Origin: Sulfitobacter sp. | GTDB lineage: Bacteria > Pseudomonadota > Alphaproteobacteria > Rhodobacterales > Rhodobacteraceae | Assembly (NCBI GenBank): GCA_013002405.1 | Contig: JABDKA010000103.1 | Location: forward strand, 1-34,647 | DNA: 34,647 nt | Direction of reading: 5' to 3' | Part shown: in pieces, positions 16,488 through 24,587 of the stretch | Numbering within the stretch: position 1 is the stretch's first letter | Layout of the letters: each line of letters starts with the position of its first letter | Translations under genes and position numbers: made by a program | Notes under the pieces: model-generated | What the model saw: the letters and a program-made list of their open reading frames with translations, nothing else | What the model was told of the DNA's origin: nothing | Databases searched by the model: none

Positions 16488-17558
16488 TCAGTCCAGCCAC
16501 CCTTTGAGGTTTTCCTCAATCGCGTTCGACAGCGATTTGATGTGCGCTTTGTCATCGTTGAGGCAGGGGATATACAGGAAGTGCTCTCCGCCCGCCTCTT
16601 CAAAGCTCTCCTTGATCTCTTCGTTGATCTCTTCAAGCGTTTCGATGCAATCGGCGGAAAAGGCCGGGGCGCAGACGGCGATGGACTTGTTGCCTGCCTC
16701 GGCCTGGCGCGCGACCTCTTCCACTGTGTAGGGCTGCAACCATTCCTCGGGGCCGAATTTCGACTGGAAAGTTGTCATGATTTCGGTGTCTTTCCAGCCC
16801 AGACGTTCCTTCAGCAGGCGCGTCGTCTTCTGACACTGGCAATGGTAGGGGTCGCCCTCCATCAGGTAGCGCTGCGGCACACCGTGGTAGGAGCAGATCA
16901 GTATATCGGGGCGCTCTTCCGCTATTTCGTATGCATTTTCAATGGATTGCGCCAACGCCTCGATATAATCGGGGCGGTCGAAATAGGGTGGCACCACGCG
17001 GGCGATGGGCTGCCATTTTTCCTTGCCCAGGGCGGCAAAGAAGGCGTCACAGGCGGTGGCGGATGTGGCCCCGGCATAGTGCGGGTAGAGCGGGAAGAAG
17101 AGGATCTTGGAACAGCCCGCCTTCGTCATCTCTTCCACTTTGGACCGGGTGGAGGGATTGCCGTAACGCATGCAGAAATCGACCATGACATCGTCGCCAT
17201 AGCGTTCCTTCATGGCGGCCTTGATCTTGGACGTCTGGGCCTTGGTGATGGTCATCAGGGGGCTTTCGCCCGCCTCTTCGTTCCAGATGGATTTGTAGGC
17301 CGCACCCGAGGTGAAGGGCCGCTTTGTCAGGATGATAAGCTGCAGGAGCGGCTGCCAGAGCCAAGGCGAATAATCGATCACCCGGCGGTCGGAGAGGAAT
17401 TCACCCAAATAGCGGCGCATGGACCAGTAATCATAATTGTCAGGTGTACCGAGGTTTGCCAGCAAAACGCCGACCCTCTGTTTCGGAATGGCCGGATGGT
17501 CCTCGTTCGCGTGGGCGGGGCGCGCGGCTTGCATCTTGTGGTCCTTAGATAAATCCAT
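16488..17558 (-). CDS. hemH: Ferrochelatase
   Basis: About 356 residues. It inserts ferrous iron into protoporphyrin IX to make heme, at the inner face of the membrane. Family landmarks are GVLLANLGTPD near the N-terminus, the metal-site His in CSYHGVPQRY, FQSKFGPEEWLQPYT, and the acidic run ETLEEINEEIKE near the C-terminus. Several Cys residues (YHCQCQK and others) are present, but I do not assign an Fe-S cluster. The start is ATG 17558 (MDLSKDHK), with AAGGA upstream; the frame is open 31 codons further, into the spacer before the NDUFAF5-like gene. It lies 55 bp downstream of that gene on the same strand, so co-transcription is likely. Confidence 0.95.
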   Translation of the reverse strand: MDLSKDHKMQAARPAHANEDHPAIPKQRVGVLLANLGTPDNYDYWSMRRYLGEFLSDRRVIDYSPWLWQPLLQLIILTKRPFTSGAAYKSIWNEEAGESPLMTITKAQTSKIKAAMKERYGDDVMVDFCMRYGNPSTRSKVEEMTKAGCSKILFFPLYPHYAGATSATACDAFFAALGKEKWQPIARVVPPYFDRPDYIEALAQSIENAYEIAEERPDILICSYHGVPQRYLMEGDPYHCQCQKTTRLLKERLGWKDTEIMTTFQSKFGPEEWLQPYTVEEVARQAEAGNKSIAVCAPAFSADCIETLEEINEEIKESFEEAGGEHFLYIPCLNDDKAHIKSLSNAIEENLKGWLD

Positions 17559-17613
17559 TCCGACGGTCCTTAGACAATAATTTCGCAGAGAGGTAGAGGT
17601 TTTGGCCTTCGGG

Positions 17614-18432
17614 TCAATTGGGTAACTTTGTCTCAGCCGTGCCGAGGGCATCCGAAAGCCGCTGCTGCGCCGATCCGGGGCGTAGCGGTTTGGGCTGGCT
17701 TTCGTCGGGGGCCCAGCCGGTGAGGAAGATCAGTTCGAAGGTCGCGGTGATGCGGTCCCCGTCGGCCGGGAAGTGTGCTGCATAAAGTTCAGCCGCGCGG
17801 TTCAGCACAGCGCGCCTGGTCGGGCGGCGCAGCCGGTCCGTGAGGGCGTTCGTCTCACCCATGGCGCGCAGATCGCGCATGAGGGCCCAGGCATCGCCGT
17901 AAGTTACGGTAAAAGGCGCTGCATCGGCCACGGGCAGGGCAAAGCCCGCCCTTTGCAGCAGGGCACCGACATCGCGCAACTCACCTAGGGGTGCGATCCG
18001 GGGGGAGAGGCCGCCGGTCACTTCCACTTCCGCCTGGCCGATGCAGGCGCGCAATTCTTTGAGGGTCTGTCCACCAAAGCTTACCGCAAGGAAAAGCCCG
18101 TCAGGGCGCAGCGCGCGGCGACACTGTATCAACTGGCCGACCGGATCATTGGCCCAGTGCAGGGCGAGCGCGTGCACCACAAGATCATGGTCACCCGGCG
18201 TCAGGTCCAGCGTTTCACTATCCCCGACAATCCTGGCCTCGGGCAGGTTTTCCGACCAGACCTGCGGAAAACCTGTCACGACCGCCTGCTTCGTAAACGA
18301 TTTATTAATCATCTGCAGGCGATCATTGATTTCATCCGCGGCCGCGTAATGCAGGAACATACCCTCCGGCGTTGCGCGGTCGCGGTGGCGTTTCAGGGCA
18401 TCGGTATCGGTCATGCGGGGTCTGTCGGTCAT
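17614..18432 (-). CDS. NDUFAF5-like SAM-methyltransferase-fold protein
   Basis: 272 residues. The central part (DLVVHALALHWANDPVGQL, ALRPDGLFL, FGGQTLKELR) and the tail (GGLSPRIAPLGELRDVGALLQRAGF, TGWAPDESQPKPL) match the NDUFAF5/BioC-like methyltransferase family by eye. Human NDUFAF5 modifies complex I subunit NDUFS7 by arginine hydroxylation, so a complex I assembly role is plausible. The usual glycine-rich SAM motif I is not visible; the expected place reads AVVTGFPQVWSENL. Upstream of hemH on the same strand. The start at 18432 lacks a clear ribosome site, and an ATG at 18414 is the alternative. Divergent from comF by 35 bp. Confidence 0.8.
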   Translation of the reverse strand: MTDRPRMTDTDALKRHRDRATPEGMFLHYAAADEINDRLQMINKSFTKQAVVTGFPQVWSENLPEARIVGDSETLDLTPGDHDLVVHALALHWANDPVGQLIQCRRALRPDGLFLAVSFGGQTLKELRACIGQAEVEVTGGLSPRIAPLGELRDVGALLQRAGFALPVADAAPFTVTYGDAWALMRDLRAMGETNALTDRLRRPTRRAVLNRAAELYAAHFPADGDRITATFELIFLTGWAPDESQPKPLRPGSAQQRLSDALGTAETKLPN

Positions 18433-18467
18433 CGGGGGGATGTAGTTCTTTGCGCAACGGGTTTCAA

Positions 18468-19178
18468 ATGGCCCTGAACGCCATCTATCCCGCGCGCTGC
18501 CTGTCCTGCGGCGATGTGGTGGAAAGCGATTTTGGCCTGTGCGGTTCCTGCTGGCGGGACACCTCTTTCATCGGGGGGGCCGTCTGCGACGCCTGCGGCA
18601 CACCCCTGCCGGGGGATGACGGCGACGATATCATCTTTTGCGACACCTGTCTTGAAACCCCGCGCCCCTGGGTCCGGGGCCGTGCGGCACTGCTTTACCG
18701 TGAGACAGGGCGAAAACTGGTCCTGTCCCTCAAACACGGGGACCGGCAAGAGATTGCCCGGCCTGCAGGTCTTTGGATGGCGCGCGCGGTACGGAATATT
18801 CTGGACGAACGGGCCCTTATCGCGCCGATCCCGCTTCATTGGCAAAGACTGCTGAAACGACGGTACAACCAGTCCGCCCTGTTGGCGCGGGCCTTGGCGG
18901 ACGCGCTGCAGATGGCAAGCTGTCCCGACCTTTTGCGACGGATCAAGCGGACGCCGTCGCTCGACGGGATGAACCGGGAGGAAAGGGCGGCGACGCTGGA
19001 GAATGCCATCACCGTTCATCCGCGCAGGCGGCATCGGCTGGTAGGTCGCCCGGTGCTGCTGGTGGATGATGTGATGACCTCCGGTGCCACGCTTGCGGCA
19101 GCGACGGAGGCCTGTCTTGCGGCCGGATCAGGGCCGGTATGCGTTGTGACACTGGCGCGGGTGGACAAAGCGCCCTAA
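18468..19178 (+). CDS. comF: ComF-family phosphoribosyltransferase-like protein
   Basis: About 236 residues. The N-terminal zinc-ribbon-like region has paired cysteines CLSC (11/14), CGSC (25/28), CDAC (40/43) and CDTC (58/61). A phosphoribosyltransferase domain follows, with the PRPP loop VLLVDDVMTSGATL near 198-211. ComF proteins act in DNA uptake in naturally competent bacteria, but they are also widespread in species not known to be competent (family knowledge). The start is ATG 18468 (MALNAIYPARCLSC). A TTG about 18 bp upstream would lie better behind the GGGGGGA sequence, so the start is uncertain. It leads a same-strand run with grxC, nit and marR. Confidence 0.88.
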   Translation: MALNAIYPARCLSCGDVVESDFGLCGSCWRDTSFIGGAVCDACGTPLPGDDGDDIIFCDTCLETPRPWVRGRAALLYRETGRKLVLSLKHGDRQEIARPAGLWMARAVRNILDERALIAPIPLHWQRLLKRRYNQSALLARALADALQMASCPDLLRRIKRTPSLDGMNREERAATLENAITVHPRRRHRLVGRPVLLVDDVMTSGATLAAATEACLAAGSGPVCVVTLARVDKAP

Positions 19179-19210
19179 ATCAACGTTCAGAGACGTTGAA
19201 AGGATGCCTG

Positions 19211-19468
19211 ATGAAACCCGTTGAAATCTACACCTCCCCGCTTTGCGGCTTTTGCCACGCCGCCAAGCGCCTGCTCAACAGCAAGGGCGTGGAGTTTACC
19301 GAGATCGACGTGTGGGAGCAGCCGGAGCGCAAGTCAGAGATGATCCAGCGCGCCAACGGCGGCCGCACCGTGCCGCAGATCTTCATCGGTGATGAACATG
19401 TAGGTGGGTCAGACGAGCTGCATGCACTGGAACGGCAGGGCAAGCTCGACGCTTTGCTGGCCGCCTGA
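19211..19468 (+). CDS. grxC: Glutaredoxin 3 type
   Basis: An 85-residue cytosolic thiol-disulfide oxidoreductase of the thioredoxin fold that reduces disulfides and glutathione mixed disulfides. The active site is C12-G-F-C15, in place of the usual CPYC. The cis-Pro motif is TVPQIF (53-58) and the glutathione-binding GGSDEL is at 65-70. The dithiol pair means it is not a monothiol Fe-S-carrier glutaredoxin. Ribosome site GAAAGGA lies before ATG 19211. It shares one base with the next gene (TGATG). Confidence 0.93.
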   Translation: MKPVEIYTSPLCGFCHAAKRLLNSKGVEFTEIDVWEQPERKSEMIQRANGGRTVPQIFIGDEHVGGSDELHALERQGKLDALLAA

Positions 19469-20298
19469 TGCAGGCCGCACTGCTCCAGCTGAATGTGACG
19501 GATGACCCGGCGGCGAACCTGACGGTGACTGCCGGCTTGCTGAGAGAGGCCATCGCGGCGGGCGCGCAATTTGTCCTGACGCCGGAGGTAACGAACTGCA
19601 TTTCCACCAGCCGCAAGCACCAGAACGATGTGCTGCAGCCGGAAGAGAGCGATATCACCCTCGCCGCGATGCGGCTTGAGGCGGAGAAGGCCGGGATCTG
19701 GCTGTTAATCGGATCGCTGGCGTTGAAGACAACGGATCCGGATGGCCGTTTCGCCAACCGGTCGTTCCTGATTGGGCCCGACGGTCGAATTCACGCGAAA
19801 TATGACAAGCTCCACATGTTCGACGTGGACATCAGCCCAACGGAGACCTGGCGCGAATCGGATGGCTACCGTCCGGGCGACCGTGCGGTCTTGACCGAGA
19901 CGGACTTTGCCCGGATCGGGATGACCATCTGCTACGACATGCGGTTTTCTCATCTCTACCGGGCGCTGGCGCGGGCGGGGGCCAATGTCCTGACCGTTCC
20001 GGCGGCCTTCTCTCCGGTCACCGGGGCCGCGCATTGGCATTCGCTCTTGCGCGCCCGGGCCATCGAATCGGGCTGCTGGGTCATCGCCCCTGCCCAGACC
20101 GGCACCCATGCGAGTGAAAATCAACGCACGCGCGACACATACGGTCATTCGCTGGTCGTCGATCCCTGGGGAGAAGTGGTACTGGACGCAGGGACAGACC
20201 CCGGCGTTTACAAATTCGACCTCGATATGGGAAAAGTGGAAGAAGCACGGGCCAGGGTGCCAAGCCTGGCCAACGCGCGTGAGTTCACCGGACCCTGA
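19468..20298 (+). CDS. Carbon-nitrogen hydrolase (nitrilase superfamily, Nit1-like)
   Basis: 276 residues with the nitrilase triad E40 (LTPEVTN), K114 (KYDKLHMFD) and C155 (GMTICYDMRF). KLHMFDVD and the ETWRESDGY region resemble Nit1-type enzymes, which repair deaminated glutathione (family knowledge; substrate not proven). Its 1-nt overlap with the glutaredoxin gene makes a glutathione-linked role attractive. Related omega-amidases are the main alternative. Confidence 0.88.
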   Translation: MQAALLQLNVTDDPAANLTVTAGLLREAIAAGAQFVLTPEVTNCISTSRKHQNDVLQPEESDITLAAMRLEAEKAGIWLLIGSLALKTTDPDGRFANRSFLIGPDGRIHAKYDKLHMFDVDISPTETWRESDGYRPGDRAVLTETDFARIGMTICYDMRFSHLYRALARAGANVLTVPAAFSPVTGAAHWHSLLRARAIESGCWVIAPAQTGTHASENQRTRDTYGHSLVVDPWGEVVLDAGTDPGVYKFDLDMGKVEEARARVPSLANAREFTGP

Positions 20299-20316
20299 GG
20301 GGCGTACAGACCGACA

Positions 20317-20751
20317 ATGAGCGAAGACAAGAACACCCTCGCGATCATGCTATTCAGCGAGCTTCTGGCGGCGGATCACGCGCTGCGGGGCAAGCTGACC
20401 AGCGTCCTGCCGAAGGGCATGGAAATCTCGCATTTTTCGGTGCTCAATCACCTGGCCTGGCAGGGCACGGAATCCTCACCGGCACGGCTGGCCGAGAAGT
20501 TTTCGGTCACGCGCGGGGCCATGACCAATACGCTGAACAAGCTGGAATGGGCGGGATATGTCCACATCCGCCCCGATTGGGACGATGCACGGCGCAAGAT
20601 GGTCGGGATCAGTCCGGCGGGAAAACAGGCGCGGGACGATGCCCTCTCAGCGATTGCGCCGTTGATTACACGCATCGTCGAGGATCTGGGCGAGGATCAG
20701 GCCCGCGCGGCCCTGCCGATCCTGCGGGAAATCAGGGTGAAGCTGGCGTAA
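20317..20751 (+). CDS. MarR-family transcriptional regulator
   Basis: A 144-residue winged-helix DNA-binding protein, acting as a dimer. The helix-turn-helix lies in SPARLAEKFSVTRGAMTNTL and the wing in GYVHIRPDWDDARRKMVGIS. N- and C-terminal helices form the dimer interface. It starts 18 bp after the nitrilase-family gene and ends 10 bp before the convergent ubiG stop. Targets and ligand are unknown; the closest candidates are the genes just upstream. Confidence 0.88.
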   Translation: MSEDKNTLAIMLFSELLAADHALRGKLTSVLPKGMEISHFSVLNHLAWQGTESSPARLAEKFSVTRGAMTNTLNKLEWAGYVHIRPDWDDARRKMVGISPAGKQARDDALSAIAPLITRIVEDLGEDQARAALPILREIRVKLA

Positions 20752-20761
20752 TCTGGCGCTG

Positions 20762-21511
20762 CTATGACCTCGGACGCAGGCTCGCGGTTACGTAGTTCAC
20801 GCTCAGATCACGGTCCGAAATGGACCAGTGCCAACTGATCGGATTGAAAACGAAGCCTTTCCGATCTACCGGCTCCAATCCCGCGCCGCGCAACAGATCA
20901 AACAGCTCATCCGGCGTGATGAACTTGGACCAATCGTGCGTCCCCCGCGGCAGCCAGCGCATCACGTGCTCGGCCCCCACGATGGCGGCGGCATAGGATT
21001 TGGCCGTGCGGTTCAGGGTAGAGCAGAGGTGCAGGCCCCCCGGCTTCAGCAGATCGTGACAGGCAGCCAGAAAATCGGGGGGTGATGCGACGTGTTCGAT
21101 CACCTCCATGTTGAGGACCACGTCGAACTGTTCCCCCGCTTCCGCCAAGGCCTCTGCGGTGGTGTGGCGATAATCGATCTCAAGCCCGGATTGTGCTGCG
21201 TGCACGCGCGCAACGGGCAGGTTGCCTTCGGCGGCGTCAGCCCCCACAACCTCGGCCCCCAATCGGGCCATGGGTTCCGACAGCAGGCCACCGCCGCAGC
21301 CGATGTCCAGCAGGCGCAGATCCTTGAAGGGCTCAAGCGTTTTCAGGTCCCGGTCGAACTCTCCGGCGATCTGAGCGGTGATGTAATCCAGGCGGCAGGG
21401 ATTGAGCATGTGCAAGGGCTTGAATTTGCCCGCAGGATCCCACCATTCAGCGGCCATCGCCTCGAACTTGGCGATTTCCGAGGCATCTACGGTGGTCTCT
21501 GCCAGTTGCAT
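20762..21511 (-). CDS. ubiG: Bifunctional ubiquinone O-methyltransferase UbiG
   Basis: 249 residues. It performs both O-methylations of ubiquinone synthesis at the inner membrane. SAM motif I is LLDIGCGGG (67-75), with an acidic residue ending the next strand ([10 protein letters not shown]). Family signatures include [18 protein letters not shown], the NMEVIEHV segment, LCSTLNRT and GTHDWSKFI. The start is ATG 21511 with GGAG five nt upstream; the frame is open further into the pip start. It is divergent from pip with a 49-bp gap and convergent with marR. Confidence 0.95.
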   Translation of the reverse strand: MQLAETTVDASEIAKFEAMAAEWWDPAGKFKPLHMLNPCRLDYITAQIAGEFDRDLKTLEPFKDLRLLDIGCGGGLLSEPMARLGAEVVGADAAEGNLPVARVHAAQSGLEIDYRHTTAEALAEAGEQFDVVLNMEVIEHVASPPDFLAACHDLLKPGGLHLCSTLNRTAKSYAAAIVGAEHVMRWLPRGTHDWSKFITPDELFDLLRGAGLEPVDRKGFVFNPISWHWSISDRDLSVNYVTASLRPRS

Positions 21512-21560
21512 GGTTCTGCTCCCTATGCTCTGCTTCTTACCTGGTCTATATAGGCGCTCT

Positions 21561-22529
21561 ATGGACAAGTTTCCCGACCAAAAACGCGCAGTTCAGTACC
21601 TTTATCCGCCCGCCGACCCCTACGATCAGCGGATGCTGGCGGTTGGGCAGGGTCATCAAGTCTATGTTGAACAATGCGGCAACCCTGACGGGATACCAGT
21701 GGTGGTTCTGCACGGCGGTCCGGGGGGCGGATGCAGCCCCTCGATGCGGCGCTATTTCGATCCTTCCCGATTCCGGGTGATTCTTTTTGACCAGCGCGGT
21801 TGCGGGCGATCCAAACCCCACGCGTCGGTCACTGACAACACCACCTGGCATCTGGTCGCCGATATCGAACTTATTCGTGCCACTCTGGGGATAGATCAAT
21901 GGGTGGTCTTCGGGGGCTCTTGGGGGGCGACGCTGGGCCTGATCTACGCGGAGACGCATCCGGAGGCGGTACGCGAGCTGGTGCTGCGCGGCGTCTTCCT
22001 GATGACCAAGACGGAGCTGGACTGGTTCTACGGCGGCGGCGCTGGCCGCTTCTGGCCCGAGGTCTGGGACCGTTTCGTCAGCCTTGTGCCCAAGGATGAA
22101 AGGCACGATCTGATCGCGGCCTACCACCGGCGTCTCTTTTCCGGCGATTTGCCGATGGAGCAACGCTTTGGCAAGGCCTGGGCGGCTTGGGAAAATGCCC
22201 TTGCGTCGATCTATTCGACCGGCTCGGCGCACGAGGGTCCGGCAGAATATGCGCGGGCCTTTTCGCGGTTGGAAAACCACTACTTTACCAACAAGGGTTT
22301 TCTGGAAAGCGACGGTTACATCCTTAAGAACGTCGACCGGATTGCCCACGTGCCGGGCACGATCGTGCAGGGCCGATATGACATGATATGCCCGCCGACC
22401 AGCGCCTATGCCCTGTCGAAAGTCTGGCCCAAGGCGGATCTGAAAATGGTGCGCAACGCGGGCCATGCCCTTTCGGAACCGGGGATCAGTGCCGAGCTGG
22501 TGCGCGCCATGGACAGGATTGCCACCTGA
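21561..22529 (+). CDS. pip: Proline iminopeptidase (peptidase family S33)
   Basis: A 322-residue cytosolic alpha/beta hydrolase that removes N-terminal proline from peptides. The oxyanion motif HGGPGGG is at 51-57, nucleophile S120 is in GGSWGA, the acid is in GRYDMICPP and the histidine in NAGHALS. Length and motifs are normal for the family. The start ATG 21561 follows a TATATA sequence by only 8 bp, so its leader must be very short or its promoter lies inside ubiG. The stop overlaps the next gene's ATG by one base (TGATG). Confidence 0.92.
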   Translation: MDKFPDQKRAVQYLYPPADPYDQRMLAVGQGHQVYVEQCGNPDGIPVVVLHGGPGGGCSPSMRRYFDPSRFRVILFDQRGCGRSKPHASVTDNTTWHLVADIELIRATLGIDQWVVFGGSWGATLGLIYAETHPEAVRELVLRGVFLMTKTELDWFYGGGAGRFWPEVWDRFVSLVPKDERHDLIAAYHRRLFSGDLPMEQRFGKAWAAWENALASIYSTGSAHEGPAEYARAFSRLENHYFTNKGFLESDGYILKNVDRIAHVPGTIVQGRYDMICPPTSAYALSKVWPKADLKMVRNAGHALSEPGISAELVRAMDRIAT

Positions 22530-23395
22530 TGAGCAGCCGCAGAGGCCATATCGACCGTCGTGCGCTCTTTTCCAGCGCTGCCGCCGCTGCCCTGCTGGCC
22601 GCGACCGGGGTCGGTGCCGCAGGTGCCCCGCAAAAGGGCGGCCGTCTGCGCATGGCGCTGTCGGGTGCCACGCGCAGCGACAGCTGGACCGACGGCGATG
22701 GGCTGTTCATGCAGGTCGCGCGACAGGGGATGGTTTTTGAGACGCTGACAGAGGTGGCCGCCGACGGCACACTGCAGGCGGAACTGGCCCTCAGTTGGAC
22801 CGCGGACCGCGATGTCCGTGTATGGACCTTTGATTTGCGGCCCGGCGTGACTTTCCATGATGGTTCGCTCTTCACCGCTGAGGATGTGGTGGCCAGCCTT
22901 TCGACGCGGTTGGAAGGTGAGGTTGAGGCGATGGGCGCAGCGCAGGTGCGTATCACCCTCGCTGCGCCTATGCCATCGCTGCCTTTGATCCTTGCGCAGC
23001 CGGATTTCGTGATCCGGCCCGCCCACGCGCTGGATGCGGGGATCGGGACCGGGCTCTATGCGGTGAAGTCTTTCACGCCGGGTCAGCGACTGCTCACCCA
23101 ACGTATCGCGCGGCATTACAAGGACGGGCGCGCAGGCTGGTTCGATGAGGTTGAGCTTACTTCCATCCCCGCCGAAGAGGTGCGCGGCCAGGCTTTGCGG
23201 GAAACCCTCGTCGATGCGGCCGATCTGACAGATGCGGCCCTTTTGAAGGACCTGCCCGAGGTCATAGCCCAGCCGGACCGTCATCACCCTGCCTATGCCC
23301 TGCTGTCGCAGGTGGTACAGCCTGCGCAGGTCAGCCACCTGCGCCTGCTCGATAACCTGCGCGGCCCGCAACGCTGGTGGTTTGCGCAAAGCTAA
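22529..23395 (+). CDS. Short family 5 solute-binding-like protein
   Basis: 288 residues, roughly half the length of normal peptide/nickel-type substrate-binding proteins. A Tat/Sec-type signal (DRRALFSSAAAAALLAATG) comes first. Domain I landmarks follow: VFETLTEVAADGTLQAELA, WTFDLRPGVTFHDGSLFTA and EDVVASL. An RPAHALDAGIGTGLYAV segment corresponds to the start of the GTGPY-type loop. The large second lobe is missing, and the tail (about 215-288) is unlike the family. There is no leftover sequence between its stop and ybaK (10 bp), so it is not a recent frameshift. It has no adjacent permease or ATPase and is coupled to pip. A periplasmic binding role without transport is possible. Confidence 0.8.
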   Translation: MSSRRGHIDRRALFSSAAAAALLAATGVGAAGAPQKGGRLRMALSGATRSDSWTDGDGLFMQVARQGMVFETLTEVAADGTLQAELALSWTADRDVRVWTFDLRPGVTFHDGSLFTAEDVVASLSTRLEGEVEAMGAAQVRITLAAPMPSLPLILAQPDFVIRPAHALDAGIGTGLYAVKSFTPGQRLLTQRIARHYKDGRAGWFDEVELTSIPAEEVRGQALRETLVDAADLTDAALLKDLPEVIAQPDRHHPAYALLSQVVQPAQVSHLRLLDNLRGPQRWWFAQS

Positions 23396-23405
23396 GGCCG
23401 GGTCG

Positions 23406-23873
23406 ATGAGCAAGAGCATGAAACGGGTGGAAGCCGCGATTGCAGGCGCGGGCCTCGAGACGCAGATCGTGATCTTGCCAGACGGTGCGCGCACGGCGGC
23501 GGATGCGGCCCGGTCCTGTCATTGCGATGTTGGGCAAATCGCGAAATCCATGATTTTCGAAGGGGAGCGTAGCGGGGCACTCAAACTGTTGCTGGTTAGC
23601 GGCGCACACGAGGTTGATCTGAGCCGTGCGGAGGAATTGTTCGGCGAACCCCTGCAGCGTGCGGATGCCAAGCGTGTCAGGGCGGAGACGGGCTTTGCCA
23701 TCGGCGGGGTCGCCCCCCTCGGTCATTTGTCTCAGATAGAGACATGGATGGACCGCACCCTGCTGACCTATGCACTGGTTTGGGGTGCGGCAGGCACACC
23801 ACATTCGGTTTTCAGCGTCTCCCCCGATGAACTGCAAAAGGCCACGGGTGCCACGCTTTTCGACATGGGTTGA
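23406..23873 (+). CDS. YbaK/EbsC-family aminoacyl-tRNA deacylase
   Basis: 155 residues, the usual length. The family's conserved lysine lies in DVGQIAKSMIF, and the GGVAPLGHL loop is present. YbaK-type proteins hydrolyse mischarged tRNAs such as Cys-tRNA(Pro) (family knowledge); substrate specificity is not readable here. The start is ATG 23406 (MSKSMKRVEAAI), 10 bp after the short SBP gene, so it is likely co-transcribed with pip and the SBP. A hairpin begins four bases after the stop. Confidence 0.88.
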   Translation: MSKSMKRVEAAIAGAGLETQIVILPDGARTAADAARSCHCDVGQIAKSMIFEGERSGALKLLLVSGAHEVDLSRAEELFGEPLQRADAKRVRAETGFAIGGVAPLGHLSQIETWMDRTLLTYALVWGAAGTPHSVFSVSPDELQKATGATLFDMG

Positions 23874-23876
23874 GTG

Positions 23877-23901
23877 CGGGACTCCCTGGCCGGAGTTCCC
23901 G
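23877..23901 (+). terminator. Hairpin immediately after ybaK-like gene
   Basis: CGGGACTCC (23877-23885), loop CTGGCC, GGAGTTCCCG (23892-23901), a 9-bp stem with one bulged base. There is no U-run, so it is not a classic terminator, but it may mark the 3' end of the pip-SBP-ybaK transcript. Confidence 0.4.
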
Positions 23902-23912
23902 GATCAGCATCA

Positions 23913-24092
23913 ATGCCGGGTTTCGAGAAGTATTTTTTCGAACAGGGCAACAATCGGCGCGCACCCGCCTTCCGAGCCCTGAAAATGAATGGAGTACCGA
24001 TTCCCACCAGAGATTTCGGCCCAATCTGCCCCGAAGGTCAGACCGTTCATCCGGAGATTACCACCTTGGCGGAACAGGGTCTGAAGACCTGA
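23913..24092 (+). CDS. Possible 59-residue protein
   Basis: ATG 23913 opens a 59-codon frame (MPGFEKYFFEQGNNRR...) with plausible composition that runs almost the full gap to the DUF3307 gene. There is no clear ribosome site, and no family is recognised. The same frame continues upstream to a GTG directly after the ybaK stop, but that part lies in the hairpin. If it is not coding, the gap 23902-24099 is simply untranslated. Confidence 0.25.
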   Translation: MPGFEKYFFEQGNNRRAPAFRALKMNGVPIPTRDFGPICPEGQTVHPEITTLAEQGLKT

Positions 24093-24099
24093 TTAGGGT

Positions 24100-24489
24100 C
24101 TATGTCGCGAAAACCGCCCAGCCCCAGATGATTGCCAGATAGGTCAACTGGTGGGCCAACTGGTCCGCTCCGAAGGCGCGCCAGTATCCGGCATCGTCGG
24201 GACCATACTGGGTGAGTTCCGCATGCCGTCCCTTAAGGAAGTCGATCACGTAGTGCAGCAGCAGCTCTATGCCGCAGATGACGACGGACAGGATCAGGGG
24301 CACGCCCAAAGCCAAGAAAATCAACAGCGATAATCCCGCATGCAGTGCCACGTGTTGCAGCCGCCCAAGATGCAGGAAACGGCCCCGTGCCATCAGCATG
24401 CGCGGGGTCTGTAGAAAAAAATCTGCAAACAGATGCTTCACCTGCAGCAAAGCCAGCAGGATCAGAGCCGTCTGTACTGGCGCAATCAT
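24100..24489 (-). CDS. DUF3307 family membrane protein
   Basis: 129 residues with about four hydrophobic segments. The N-terminal QVKHLFADFFLQT, the central HYVIDFLKG and the C-terminal ADQLAHQLTYL are the charged and histidine-rich membrane motifs I associate with DUF3307. The function of this family is not established. GGAG lies upstream of ATG 24489. It is divergent from the 1010-residue ABC-like gene (98 bp apart), which might mean shared control. Confidence 0.8.
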   Translation of the reverse strand: MIAPVQTALILLALLQVKHLFADFFLQTPRMLMARGRFLHLGRLQHVALHAGLSLLIFLALGVPLILSVVICGIELLLHYVIDFLKGRHAELTQYGPDDAGYWRAFGADQLAHQLTYLAIIWGWAVFAT

Positions 24490-24587
24490 TACGCAAACTC
24501 CTCTGCGGGGGAGATTAGCGAAAGACCCAGAAGTCGCAAATAATTTGATTTCAAAGCAAACTGCGCGCTAAGCCTTAGGGAACGGCA

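Noticed and set aside
22529-23395. Short solute-binding protein as a frameshifted pseudogene
   Set aside because: Only 10 bp separate its stop from the next gene, so there is no remnant of the missing lobe in another frame; it looks like a stable short form.
22406-23494. 362-codon antisense frame opposite the short binding protein
   Set aside because: The + strand frame has a signal peptide and family motifs; the antisense product has none.
23874-24092. Stop-codon readthrough of the YbaK-like gene into the same-frame downstream stretch
   Set aside because: The 155-residue product is already full length for the family, and the first downstream codons lie in a hairpin.
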